Below are positions 35,229 to 43,798 of a DNA stretch of 64,000 bases, piece after piece; position 1 is the first letter of the stretch, and every line of letters begins with the position of its first letter. This stretch comes from JAJDXW01 sp965243335 (GTDB taxonomy: Bacteria > Pseudomonadota > Gammaproteobacteria > HK1): assembly GCA_965243335.1 (NCBI GenBank), contig OZ251545.1, positions 1,736,001 to 1,800,000 on the forward strand. The letters are read 5' to 3'. The notes beneath the pieces are model-generated. The model worked only from the letters and a program-made list of their open reading frames with translations. It searched no databases and had not been told where the DNA came from. The position numbers were made by a program, and so were the translations under genes.

Positions 35229-35420
35229 ATGCGGTTCGTTCGGCGGAAGCGACCCGAAGCGCAGTACCGGCTTCAGGAGGCGGCGGCGAGGTCCGCGGGC
35301 GGCACCGGCGGCGGTGATACGAATCGGGCGCAGGAGGCGCGCCGCCGGATGCGGGCCGGGCTGAGGCGCCGCCGCGCGAACCGCAGGCTCATCGACAAGG
35401 GCGCAATGGGATTCGAATGA
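35229..35420 (+). CDS. Small basic protein coupled to the helicase, function unknown
   Basis: The 63-residue ORF is Arg-rich (for example RRRMRAGLRRRRANRRLIDK) and its stop overlaps the helicase start as ATGA. No family is recognised. The coupling suggests co-translation with the helicase, either as a genuine small nucleic-acid-binding protein or simply as a leader ORF. csrA, which normally occupies this position, is also a small protein of about 60 residues, but this sequence does not look like CsrA. High GC makes chance ORFs common, so confidence is moderate. Confidence 0.4.
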   Translation: MRFVRRKRPEAQYRLQEAAARSAGGTGGGDTNRAQEARRRMRAGLRRRRANRRLIDKGAMGFE

Positions 35421-38400
35421 TCGCGCGTGTCCGCGGGAGCAGCCCCGAGGGCGCGTCGGCGGGGTCGGCGCCGGACGCCGCCCGCCTGCCGTTCGACTGC
35501 CTCTCGCTGGATCTCGAAGTCGGGCGGGGCGACGAGCGTATCCACGCCTTCGCGGCGGTCCTCGCAGGCGCCGGTGAAGCGCTCACCTTTCGCGGCGGCG
35601 CGCTGGGTCCGGCGCTGGCGAGGCTGGATGCTTTCGCGGGCGATGCGGACTGCCTGCTGGGTCACAACCTGATCGCCTTCGACCTGCCGCATCTGGCCGC
35701 GGCGAACCCGGATCTCCGGCTGTTGCGGCTGCCGGCGGTGGATACGCTGCGGCTCAACCCCCTGGCCTTTCCCCGCAACCCCTATCACCACCTGGTCAAG
35801 CATTACCAGGACGGGCAGCTCAAGCGCGGGCGGGTGAACGACCCGGAGCTGGACGCCCGGCTCGCGCTGGAGGTCTTCGGCGATCAGCAAAAGGCGCTGA
35901 AGGCATTGCGCGACGAGGCTCCCGACCTGCTGGCGGCCTGGCACTGGCTGGCCGCGACGGTGCCCGGCGGCGCGGGATTCGACGCCTTCTTCGCCGCCGT
36001 GCGGGACGCGCCGCGGCCCTCCGGCGCTGATGCGCGCGAGGCGATCGCCAAGCGGCTCGCGGGCGCCGCCTGTTCGAGCCATTGCCGCGACGTCCTGAGC
36101 GATCCGGCGCGGCACGGCTGGGCGCTCGCTTACGCCCTGGCCTGGCTGTCGGTGGCCGGGGGCGACTCGGTGATGCCGCCCTGGGTGCGGCACGAGTTCC
36201 CCGAAGCGGGCGTGCTGGTGCGCCGGTTGCGGGATACCGCCTGCAACGATCCCGCGTGCGCCTGGTGCCGGGAGCGGCACGACGCGCGCAAGGAGCTCGT
36301 GCGCTGGTTCGGCTTCAGCGACTTCCGCCCGGAGCCGAAAGACGGCGACGGCCGGCCCATGCAGCGCGCCATCGTCGAGGCGGCGATGGCCGGGGAGAGC
36401 GTGCTCGGCATCCTGCCCACGGGTACCGGCAAGTCGCTGTGCTACCAGATCCCGGCCCTGTCCCGCTACGACAAGACCGGCGCCCTGACGGTGGTGATCT
36501 CGCCCCTGGTGGCGCTCATGGCGGATCAGGTGGCGGGCCTCGAAAGGCAGGGCATCGGCTCCTGCGTGACCGTCAACGGATTGCTGTCCATGCCCGAGCG
36601 CAAGGAGGCGCTGGACCGGGTGCGCCTGGGCAATGCGGGCATCCTCATCATCGCGCCGGAGCAGCTCCGCAGCCGGACCGTGCGCCGGACCCTGGAGCAG
36701 CGCGAGATCGGCGCCTGGGTGCTGGACGAGGCGCATTGCCTCTCGCGCTGGGGCCACGACTTCCGGCCCGACTACCGCTACGTAGCGCGCTTCATCCGCG
36801 AAAGGGCCGGGGATGCGCCGGTGCTGTGCCTGACCGCGACCGCCAAGCCCGACGTGAAGGAGGACGTCCGCGCCCACTTCCGCGACCGGCTCGGCCTCGA
36901 GCTCCGGGTCTTCGACGGCGGCGCCCGCCGAACCAACCTGGAGTTCGTCGTGGTGCGGACGACCCCGGGCGAGAAGCTCGCGCACGTCCACGGGATCCTG
37001 GCGGCCGACCTGCCGCCGGACACCCCCGGCGGCGCCATCGTCTACTGCGCGACCCGTCGGCGAAGCGAGGACGTCGCCCAATTCCTCCGCGACAAGGACG
37101 TCGCTGCGGACCACTTCCATGCCGGACTGTCGCCGGAGATCAAGAAGACCGTCCAGCAACGGTTCATCGAAGGCGGCTCACGGGTGATCGTCGCCACCAA
37201 CGCCTTCGGCATGGGCATCGACAAGCCGGATGTGCGGCTGGTGGTCCACGCCGACGTTCCCGGCTCCCTGGAGAACTACTTGCAGGAAGCGGGCCGCGCC
37301 GGACGCGATCGGGCGGCGGCCCGCTGCGTGCTGCTCTACACCCCGGACGACGTGGAGCGGCAGTTCAGCCTCTCCGCGCGCTCCCGGCTCACCCGGCGCG
37401 AGATCCACGGCATCCTGAAGGCGTTGCGCCGCCTCCACCGCAAGAAGCGCGCGGGGGGTGGGGCCGCCGGCGCGTCGAGTGCGAGGGCGTCGTCGGGCTT
37501 GAGGCCGGGCGCCCGCGACCAGAAGGGCGCCTCCGGCGAGGTCGTCGCCACCGCCGGCGAGATTCTCGGCGAAGACGACGACGCCGCGTTCGAGCGCGAC
37601 TCCGCGACCGACGACACCCGGGTGCGCACCGCCATCTCCTGGCTGGAGGAGGCGCAGCTTCTGAGCCGCGAGGAGAACCGGGTGCAGGTGTTTCCCTCGT
37701 CCCTCCGGGTGAACTCGGTGGGGGAGGCGCGCGACCGGCTCGCGCGGAAGGCCGTGCCTCGGGAAGACTACCGCCGCCGGCTGTTGGCCATCGCCGAGAC
37801 CCTGATCGACGCGGACCCGGACGAGGGCATCTCCACCGACGAGCTGATGGGGACCTCCGGGCTGAGCGCGGAAGGCGTGCGCCGTGCGCTCTACGACCTG
37901 GAGCGGCTGGGCATCGCCAGCAACGACACCGCGCTGACCGCGTTCGTGCACGTGGGCGCGCCGCGCGCCTCGCGCAAGCGCTTCGAGCAGGCGGCGGCCC
38001 TGGAATGCGCCCTGATCGCCGATTTGCGGGAAGCGGCTCCGGACCTGGACGAGGGCGGCGCCTCGACCCTCCATCTGCGCATCGCCGCCCAGCGCCTCAA
38101 GGACGCTCTCGCGGAGGCCGGCCACGATCCCGCCCAAGTCCTGCCGGAGCGCCTGTGGCGCACGCTGCGCAGCATCGCCGGGGACGGCCGCGGCGAGGAG
38201 AGCGGCAAGGGCAGTCTGGGGCTGCGCCGGCTGGACCCCGAGACGGTGCGGGTGACCCTCCAGCGAAGCTGGAAGGCGCTCGCGGAGACCGCCGAGCGCC
38301 GCCGCAACGCCGCACAGCGCCTGCTCGATCATCTGCTCGGCTGCCTGCCGCCCGGCAGCCGGGGCACGGATCTGCTGGCCGAGACCACGCTTGGCAAGCT

Positions 38401-41041
38401 GCTGGACGCGCTCCGCTCCGACTTGGAGCTGAAGGCCAGGGTCAAGGACCCCGAGAAGCTCCTGGACCGCGCCCTGCTGTGGCTGCACGAGCAGGAGGTC
38501 GTCCGCCTCAACAAGGGGTTGGCGGTGTTCCGCCCCGCCATGTCCATCCACCTGAGCGAGGACCGGCGCGGCTTCGTCAACGCCGACTTCGAGCCGCTCA
38601 AGCTCCATTACGAAGACCAGGTGCTGCAGGTCCACGTGATGGCGGAGTTCGCCGAACGGGGCCTCGAGGCCATGGCGGACGCGCTGCGTCTGGCGATGGA
38701 TTACTTCAGCTTGAACCAGGAGGACTTCCTGCGCCGCTGGCTGCCGGACCGGGACCGGGAGCTGTCGCAGCAGACCACGCCGGAGTCCTGGCGGCGCATC
38801 GTCGAGAGCCTGAAGAATCCTGTCCAGCAGCGCATCGTGGCCGACGACCGGGAGCGGACCAACGTGCTGGTGCTGGCCGGCCCCGGCTCCGGCAAGACCC
38901 GGGTGCTGGTGCATCGCATCGCTTACCTGTTGCGGGTGCGGCGCGAGAACCCCCGCGGCGTCATCGCGCTGGCCTACAACCGGCACGCCGCGTTCGAGAT
39001 CCGACACCGCCTCCGGGACCTGGTCGGCGACGACGCCCGCGGCGTCACCGTGCTCACCTGCCACGGGCTCGCCATGCGCCTGATCGGGGCCAGCTTCAGC
39101 GGCCGGGCCGAAAGGTTGGATGCGGATACGTTCGACTTCAAAGACGTATTGCGTCAGGCGACGGCGCTGCTGAGCGGCGAGGGGCTGCCGCCGGACGAGA
39201 CCGACGAGCACCGGGCGCGCTTGCTCGCCGGCTTCCGCTGGATCCTGGTGGACGAGTACCAGGACGTCGGCCGGGAGCAGTACGCGCTGATCTCCGCCCT
39301 GGCGGGCCGGACCCTGGCCGACGAGGACGATCGGCTCAGCCTGTTCGCGGTGGGCGACGACGACCAGAACATCTACGCCTTCAACGGCGCCTCGGTGGAG
39401 TTCATCCGGCGTTTCGAGGCGGACTACCGGGCCAGATCCGTGTTCCTGACCGACAACTACCGCTCCACCGCCCACATCGTCGCCGCGGCCAACGCGGCCA
39501 TCGAGCCGGCCGGCGAGCGCATGAAGACCGGCCATCCCATCCACATCGACCGGGCGCGCACCCGGGCGCCGCCCGGCGGGGATTGGGAGACGCTGGACCC
39601 GGTGGCGCGCGGCCGGGTGCAGATCCTGCCCTCGCCGCCCGACCCGATCGCGCAGGCGCAGGCCGCGATGACGGAGCTGCGGCGGCTCTCTGCTCTGGCC
39701 CTGGACTGGGACTGGTCCACGTGCGCGGTCATCGCCCGCGAGTGGAAGTACCTGGAGCCGGTGCGCGCCTGGTGCGAGGCGCACGGCGTCCCGGCGCAGA
39801 TGGGGAACGAGGAGATCCCGGGCTTCTGGCGCCTGCGGGAGACCCGGGCCCTGCGCGACTGGCTGCGCGGGCGCAAGACCGTGAATGCCGCGGAGCTCCG
39901 GGAGTGGCTGGCTAGGGCGGGCCTCGATCCCGACCGGTTGCGCCCGGGAACGCGAATGCCGTCCCCCAACCCCTGGATCGAGCTGCTGGGCGAAGCCGTG
40001 GAAGAGCACGCCCTGGAGAGCGGCGGTACGGACACGCCGGAGGGCCACTTCGTCGAGTGGCTGGCGGAGTGGGGGCGGGACGTGCGCCGCCGGCAGCGCG
40101 GGTTGCTGCTGCTCACCGCACACCGCGCGAAGGGTCTGGAGTTCGCCCACGTGGTGGTCCTCGACGGCGGGTGGAAGAGTACCGGCAAGGGCGAAGACGC
40201 GGACGCCCCGCGCCGGCTCTACTACGTGGCCATGACCCGCGCCCGGCAGACCCTCGCGCTCATGCGCTTCGAGCCGGCGCAGCTTCGGCCGGGGAGGTAC
40301 CCGCGCCGCCGCCCCGCGCCCCCGTATCGCGTCCGGCCGAGGCGGGGCTCCCTTTCCGACGCCGCGTCTCCGGATTGGGTGGCGGAGCCCCCGCCCCCGG
40401 CGTACACCGCGAGAGCGCGCCCCCCGGGAGGCGCCGGAACCTCGTACCGGGCGGGCGCGCATCCGGTCGAGGACGTCCCGCCGGACGATCCCGCGGTCCT
40501 GCGCAGCGCCCCGACCGAGCCGCCGCCGGCCGGCCCGGGGCTCGACTTCCGCTACCGGCGGCTCGGCCTTGGCGACGTCGATCTCGGCTTCGCGGGGCGG
40601 CATGGCGCCCGCCATCCGGTGCACCGCGCCATCGCCGCCCTCGCGCCCGGCGATCCGTTGGAAGTGCGGATCACCGGGACGCCCCCTCCAAGTCGAGCCG
40701 CGCCCGAGGATGAGCCGCCTCCCGAACGGATGCCGAAAGCGCGGGCCGCCGCCGCGGGTCGCCTCCATCAAACCGTGTCCCAAGGCCGGCCGCTCCCCGA
40801 CGACCCGCGGGAGGCGGATTCCGGCCCCCGGCGCTGGGAGCTGCTGAACCGGAACGGTGTCGTGGTGGGCCGACTTGCCGGCAGCTTCGAGCCTCCCCCG
40901 GGAACGCGATACCGATCCGCGACGGTCCTGGCGATCGTCGGCTGGAGCCGGGAGGCGTCGGAGCCGCGGTATCACCGCCAAGTCAAGTGCGACACCTGGG
41001 AAATCGTCGTCCCCGAACTGGTGTTCGGCCCGGCAGGCTGA
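35417..41041 (+). CDS. Three-enzyme fusion: DEDD exonuclease-like, RecQ helicase and UvrD-type helicase
   Basis: The protein has 1,874 residues. Residues about 20 to 160 look like a DEDD 3'-5' exonuclease (D-x-E in LSLDLEVG, HNLIAFDLPHL, and a final acidic DPELDARLALEVF). A RecQ helicase follows: Walker A GTGKS (336-340), DEAH (437-440, in VLDEAHCLSRWGHDFRPD), LTATAKPDVKEDV, AFGMGIDKPDVRLVVH and QEAGRAGRD. A long middle region (about 700 to 1,120) has winged-helix-like segments. A superfamily-1 UvrD/Rep helicase comes next: GPGSGKT (1155-1161), DEYQD (1279-1283), GDDDQNIYAFNGAS, TDNYRST, TAHRAKGLEF and YVAMTRARQTL. The last 230 or so residues are unrecognised. The fusion suggests processing of branched or broken DNA, possibly in genome defence. 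It occupies the csrA position between lysC and the serV-like tRNA. Confidence 0.9.
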   Translation: MIARVRGSSPEGASAGSAPDAARLPFDCLSLDLEVGRGDERIHAFAAVLAGAGEALTFRGGALGPALARLDAFAGDADCLLGHNLIAFDLPHLAAANPDLRLLRLPAVDTLRLNPLAFPRNPYHHLVKHYQDGQLKRGRVNDPELDARLALEVFGDQQKALKALRDEAPDLLAAWHWLAATVPGGAGFDAFFAAVRDAPRPSGADAREAIAKRLAGAACSSHCRDVLSDPARHGWALAYALAWLSVAGGDSVMPPWVRHEFPEAGVLVRRLRDTACNDPACAWCRERHDARKELVRWFGFSDFRPEPKDGDGRPMQRAIVEAAMAGESVLGILPTGTGKSLCYQIPALSRYDKTGALTVVISPLVALMADQVAGLERQGIGSCVTVNGLLSMPERKEALDRVRLGNAGILIIAPEQLRSRTVRRTLEQREIGAWVLDEAHCLSRWGHDFRPDYRYVARFIRERAGDAPVLCLTATAKPDVKEDVRAHFRDRLGLELRVFDGGARRTNLEFVVVRTTPGEKLAHVHGILAADLPPDTPGGAIVYCATRRRSEDVAQFLRDKDVAADHFHAGLSPEIKKTVQQRFIEGGSRVIVATNAFGMGIDKPDVRLVVHADVPGSLENYLQEAGRAGRDRAAARCVLLYTPDDVERQFSLSARSRLTRREIHGILKALRRLHRKKRAGGGAAGASSARASSGLRPGARDQKGASGEVVATAGEILGEDDDAAFERDSATDDTRVRTAISWLEEAQLLSREENRVQVFPSSLRVNSVGEARDRLARKAVPREDYRRRLLAIAETLIDADPDEGISTDELMGTSGLSAEGVRRALYDLERLGIASNDTALTAFVHVGAPRASRKRFEQAAALECALIADLREAAPDLDEGGASTLHLRIAAQRLKDALAEAGHDPAQVLPERLWRTLRSIAGDGRGEESGKGSLGLRRLDPETVRVTLQRSWKALAETAERRRNAAQRLLDHLLGCLPPGSRGTDLLAETTLGKLLDALRSDLELKARVKDPEKLLDRALLWLHEQEVVRLNKGLAVFRPAMSIHLSEDRRGFVNADFEPLKLHYEDQVLQVHVMAEFAERGLEAMADALRLAMDYFSLNQEDFLRRWLPDRDRELSQQTTPESWRRIVESLKNPVQQRIVADDRERTNVLVLAGPGSGKTRVLVHRIAYLLRVRRENPRGVIALAYNRHAAFEIRHRLRDLVGDDARGVTVLTCHGLAMRLIGASFSGRAERLDADTFDFKDVLRQATALLSGEGLPPDETDEHRARLLAGFRWILVDEYQDVGREQYALISALAGRTLADEDDRLSLFAVGDDDQNIYAFNGASVEFIRRFEADYRARSVFLTDNYRSTAHIVAAANAAIEPAGERMKTGHPIHIDRARTRAPPGGDWETLDPVARGRVQILPSPPDPIAQAQAAMTELRRLSALALDWDWSTCAVIAREWKYLEPVRAWCEAHGVPAQMGNEEIPGFWRLRETRALRDWLRGRKTVNAAELREWLARAGLDPDRLRPGTRMPSPNPWIELLGEAVEEHALESGGTDTPEGHFVEWLAEWGRDVRRRQRGLLLLTAHRAKGLEFAHVVVLDGGWKSTGKGEDADAPRRLYYVAMTRARQTLALMRFEPAQLRPGRYPRRRPAPPYRVRPRRGSLSDAASPDWVAEPPPPAYTARARPPGGAGTSYRAGAHPVEDVPPDDPAVLRSAPTEPPPAGPGLDFRYRRLGLGDVDLGFAGRHGARHPVHRAIAALAPGDPLEVRITGTPPPSRAAPEDEPPPERMPKARAAAAGRLHQTVSQGRPLPDDPREADSGPRRWELLNRNGVVVGRLAGSFEPPPGTRYRSATVLAIVGWSREASEPRYHRQVKCDTWEIVVPELVFGPAG

Positions 41042-41226
41042 CCGTCACGCACGCACACACGAGGCGAACCCCTGCACGCGCGGCGCGGAGCGGGCCGGTA
41101 CGACTGTTCGCCCCATCCGGCCGTCGAATCTCGGGGACGCGGTCGTTCCCGTGAGGCGGTCAGCGCGCGGGCCGAGGCCGTGCTGCGCCACGCCGTTCGA
41201 GAGCTGCCGCATCCCGAGGCAAGGCA

Positions 41227-41255
41227 GTGACGCGGGCCGCGCCAGGTGCTAGGAT
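41227..41255 (+). promoter_or_regulatory. Probable promoter of the tRNA-Ser gene
   Basis: GTGACG (41227-41232) and TAGGAT (41250-41255) are 17 bp apart. Transcription would begin near 41,262, a few bases before the tRNA at 41266. The rest of the 41,042-41,265 gap shows no gene. Confidence 0.5.
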
Positions 41256-41265
41256 GCCGCCCTCC

Positions 41266-41356
41266 GGAGAGATGGCCGAGCGGCTGAAGGCGCTCCCCTG
41301 CTAAGGGAGTATGGGCTTATCCCCCATCGAGGGTTCGAATCCCTCTCTCTCCGCCA
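41266..41356 (+). tRNA. serV: tRNA-Ser(GCT)
   Basis: The 91-nt class II tRNA includes an encoded CCA. The acceptor arms GGAGAGA and TCTCTCC pair fully. The anticodon stem CTCCC/GGGAG encloses CTGCTAA with anticodon GCT, reading AGC and AGU. The long variable arm is ATGGGCTTATCCCCCAT, and the T-arm has GGTTCGAATCC. In Escherichia and Pseudomonas this tRNA follows csrA, downstream of the alaS(-lysC) region, so the symbol is given by synteny. Confidence 0.97.
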
Positions 41357-41400
41357 AATATTCCGTTATATCAGTTAGTTGAAGATTATATAAAACGCAC
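41357..41400. other. AT-rich patch directly after the tRNA 3' end
   Basis: About 40 bp (ATATTCCGTTATATCAGTTA and on) are strongly A/T-rich in a genome of about 70% GC. The patch lies directly at the tRNA 3' end, a common integration site for mobile elements, and could instead be the tRNA terminator region. No integrase or duplicated tRNA end was seen nearby. Confidence 0.4.
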
Positions 41401-41454
41401 GGCAACGCGCCCGCGCGCGGCTTCTCCGACTTTCGTTGCCGTCGCCGCCCGGAC

Positions 41455-42834
41455 TCACGCGCGCTCGTTCCAGATCACCTCGCGCTCTTTCAACGGGGAG
41501 CCGGGGGCGGCCGCCCGGATCGCCTCCAGTGCGCCCCGGACCGCTCGATCCCGGGTTCCGGGCTCTTCGGCCACGTTCTCGCTCGATACCGCCATCTCGT
41601 AGTACTCCACTGCGGCCTCGAGGTCGCGCGGGCCTCCGGCGCCCGTGCGGCAGGCGTCGCCCGCCGCCACCGCGCCCCGCGCGTCCCCGCCGCGCGCCGC
41701 GCGCTCCACCCATTCGCGGCCTTCCGCCTTCGCCGCCTCGCCGTCTTCTTCGAGCCGCTTCGCGCCGACGATCGCCTGGGCGCGCGCGTCGCCCGCATTC
41801 GCCGCCCGGCGCAGCTCGGCCTCGTCGCCGCGGCCGTTGCCGCCCGGGCCGGTGTACACCTGCCGCCCGTTCCGCTTCACCCGCCCGCGCCCGTTCGCCT
41901 TGCGCTCGGCCCCCCTTCCGCGCAGGACCTCGTGGGCGCGCACGATGGCGGCCTCCGTCTGGGCGGCGCTCTTCCCGGCGAAATAGGTCGCGAGTCTCCG
42001 CACCCCTCCGATCCCCTCGTCGCTGGCCTGCATCATGTCCAGGTAGGTCGGCTTCTCCGCGGCGGCGATGATCGGCGCGAACTCGTGGTTGCGGGCGAAC
42101 TCGTAGGCCATCAGCAGCCGGCCGGTGCGTCCGTTCCCGTCCTGGAAGGGGTGGATCTGCACGTAGCGGTGGTGCAGCCATGCGGCGCGCACCTCCGTCG
42201 GCAGCGGCTTCGCCTTGAACCCTTCGTACATCTCGAACAACCGGTCCATCTCCGAGCGCACCTGCTCGGGCGGGCAGTATTCGTGGATGAGTCCGTCCTC
42301 GCGGCGCGGGTTGTTGGGCCGGAGCTTGTACTCCCCGCGCAGCAGGTCGATCTGGACCCTCCTTCCCCGGCTGTCGATCCCCGGCGCGCCCGCCTGATGC
42401 CGGGTGAGAAGGTGGTGCAGCTCCTTCAGGCTGGAATGTCCGAGCGGCCGCTCGCCGCTCACGAGCGCGAAGGTCATCTCGAGTGCGGCCTCCTGGTCCG
42501 TCAGGAGCCCTTGCAGGGTCTCGTCGTCCAGGACGCCTTCGATCGTGTGCGCGCCTCGCACGCACTCCAGCCCTTCCACGATGAGCTGCTCGGTCACCCC
42601 CCGGCGCAGGGTGTAGAGCTGCTCGATCTGCCCGTTCTCGATCGCGAACGCCCGGCGCTGCTCGCGCAGCCACTGCTCCAGGGCGTAGCGGTCCGTGCCG
42701 CGGCGCGCGAGGGCGGCCTTCACCTCGCGCCATTCTTCCCGGGCCCGGTCATAGGGTTCGTTGCGCCAAGTGTGGGCGTCGTCCGGCAGCCCTTCGATGG
42801 GACGCCACGCCTTGCCGGGAGCTTCCTTCCTCAT
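41455..42834 (-). CDS. Fic-family AMPylase-type protein with Sel1-like C-terminal tail
   Basis: This 459-residue protein carries the Fic active-site motif HPFQDGNGRTGR (H218 to R229) preceded by WLHHRYVQI. That is the core that transfers AMP or related groups to protein Ser/Thr/Tyr. An N-terminal helix with AHTIEG (E99) resembles the autoinhibitory (S/T)xxxE(G/N) motif but lacks the S/T four residues before the Glu. After a Gly/Arg-rich linker, residues about 350 to 430 form Sel1/TPR-like helical repeats (LRRAANAGDARAQAIVGAKR, WVERAARGGDARGAVAAGDA), likely for protein contacts. A strong AAGGAGG lies before the ATG at 42834, and TACAAT (42889-42894, minus strand) may be its -10. It is leftward and next to tRNA-Ser, and may be an acquired gene. 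Confidence 0.88.
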   Translation of the reverse strand: MRKEAPGKAWRPIEGLPDDAHTWRNEPYDRAREEWREVKAALARRGTDRYALEQWLREQRRAFAIENGQIEQLYTLRRGVTEQLIVEGLECVRGAHTIEGVLDDETLQGLLTDQEAALEMTFALVSGERPLGHSSLKELHHLLTRHQAGAPGIDSRGRRVQIDLLRGEYKLRPNNPRREDGLIHEYCPPEQVRSEMDRLFEMYEGFKAKPLPTEVRAAWLHHRYVQIHPFQDGNGRTGRLLMAYEFARNHEFAPIIAAAEKPTYLDMMQASDEGIGGVRRLATYFAGKSAAQTEAAIVRAHEVLRGRGAERKANGRGRVKRNGRQVYTGPGGNGRGDEAELRRAANAGDARAQAIVGAKRLEEDGEAAKAEGREWVERAARGGDARGAVAAGDACRTGAGGPRDLEAAVEYYEMAVSSENVAEEPGTRDRAVRGALEAIRAAAPGSPLKEREVIWNERA

Positions 42835-42885
42835 GGCTTCGCCTCCTTACCCGGCCCGGTTCCGACCCGGGCCGATCCATCCAGC

Positions 42886-43341
42886 CTATTGTACGCCCGC
42901 GCCGGGCCCCGCGGTCGGGTAGCTGACCGCCGGGACGCTGCGGTTCAGCGAGAAGTGGGTGTGGGCGCCGAGCCACGGCGAGCCGGCCCCCGCGCGGCGC
43001 AGGGCCACCGTGCAGCGCCCCGGCCGCTCGAACGAGGCGCCGTCCTCGCGGGTTCCGGTCGAGGTCCATCCGGCCGCGAGGCAGCCGAGCCGGCGGTCCG
43101 GCGAGATCTCCGTCCACATCGTGTCCAGGTCGAACCGGAAGCCCGCGATGGCGGGCCAGACCTTGCGCCATTGCCGGGCCTCGAGGTCGTCGATCCCGAC
43201 GAGGAGGTCGGACCAGGTCCCGAAGCCGACGACCTCGGGGACGAAGAGGGTCCTCGCGCGCGCGAAGTCGAGGCCCGCGATGCACTCTCCCCACCCCGCG
43301 AGCCAGCCGGCGAGGGAGTCATGGTCTTCGGACGGGGTCAT
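42886..43341 (-). CDS. NTF2/SnoaL-like domain protein
   Basis: This 151-residue protein looks like a DUF4440/SnoaL-like alpha+beta barrel: LAGWLAGWGECIAGLDFARA at the N-terminus, then FVPEVVGFGTWSDLLVG, a KVWPAIAGFRFD segment, and C-terminal strands containing GRCTVALRRAG and GAHTHFSLNR. Family members bind small hydrophobic ligands or act as cyclases/isomerases, and the exact role cannot be told. The start at 43341 is preferred over an upstream ATG because the extra 62 residues are translated repeat sequence. It ends 52 bp before the Fic start and reads in the same direction, so the two may be co-transcribed. Confidence 0.7.
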   Translation of the reverse strand: MTPSEDHDSLAGWLAGWGECIAGLDFARARTLFVPEVVGFGTWSDLLVGIDDLEARQWRKVWPAIAGFRFDLDTMWTEISPDRRLGCLAAGWTSTGTREDGASFERPGRCTVALRRAGAGSPWLGAHTHFSLNRSVPAVSYPTAGPGAGVQ

Positions 43342-43437
43342 CGTCGTCACCTCGGGAGCGCTCGCGGGGCGGGGCTGCGGACGGGACGTTATCGAACCCG
43401 CTTCCGGGCGGCAATGGCCGGGCGCCACGTCGCAGAC

Positions 43438-43670
43438 GCTCCTGGGAACGCTTGTGTCTCGCCCGCACAAGGGTGTGAAGCGCCCGTGAACGAAAGTGCG
43501 GGCGAGACACAAGGGTTCCCAGGACACATGGATTCCCGCTTTCGCGGGAATGACGAAGGTGGGCGAGACGCCCGCGTTCCCAGGACGCCCGTGTTCTCAG
43601 AGCGCGCCGTTCCCAGGAGCCCTGCGAGAGGTGCGCCTGGCGAAAGTCTCCACCACGCACATGCCTCGAT
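43438..43670 (-). repeat. Interspersed palindromic repeat, copy 3 (reverse orientation)
   Basis: The core at 43440-43523 has arms TCCTGGGAACGCTTGTGTCT and ...AAGGGTTCCCAGGA. The loop (GGGTGTGAAGCGCCCGTGAA) is the reverse complement of that in copies 1 and 2, so the element is inverted. A dRS3-like palindrome (43532-43551), partial arms, and a CACGCACATGCCTCG module (to about 43670) follow. The gene-free stretch 43,342-43,798 otherwise contains only the rpsF leader. Confidence 0.8.
43532..43551. repeat. dRS3-like 20-bp palindrome, copy 1
   Basis: ATTCCCGCTTTCGCGGGAAT matches the ATTCCC-N8-GGGAAT pattern of Neisserial dRS3 repeats, which are known targets for filamentous-phage or MITE insertion. 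It is embedded in the interspersed repeat. Confidence 0.7.
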
Positions 43671-43756
43671 TCGAGCCGACCTCCCGAATGCGCCCCCGAT
43701 TGCGCTAAGATCGCCGTTCCTGACTCCTTGCCTCCACGAAGAAGCGTGGCGGCCTG

Positions 43757-43794
43757 TCCGGGCCCTCTTGCGAGGCCCGCAATCCGGAAGGAGG
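43757..43794 (+). promoter_or_regulatory. Candidate S6:S18 autoregulatory leader hairpin and rpsF ribosome-binding site
   Basis: GGGCC (43760-43764) pairs with GGCCC (43774-43778), and a further outer TCC/GGA pairing runs up to 43788, directly against the strong AAGGAGG (43788-43794) of rpsF. Many rpsF-rpsR operons are controlled by a leader RNA that binds the S6:S18 complex. Position and pairing fit, but the conserved CCG-loop geometry could not be confirmed by eye. Confidence 0.35.
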
Positions 43795-43798
43795 TTTC

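Noticed and set aside
37178..40981. Leftward 1,267-codon open frame
   Set aside because: Antisense to the RecQ-UvrD fusion, which shows all helicase motifs.
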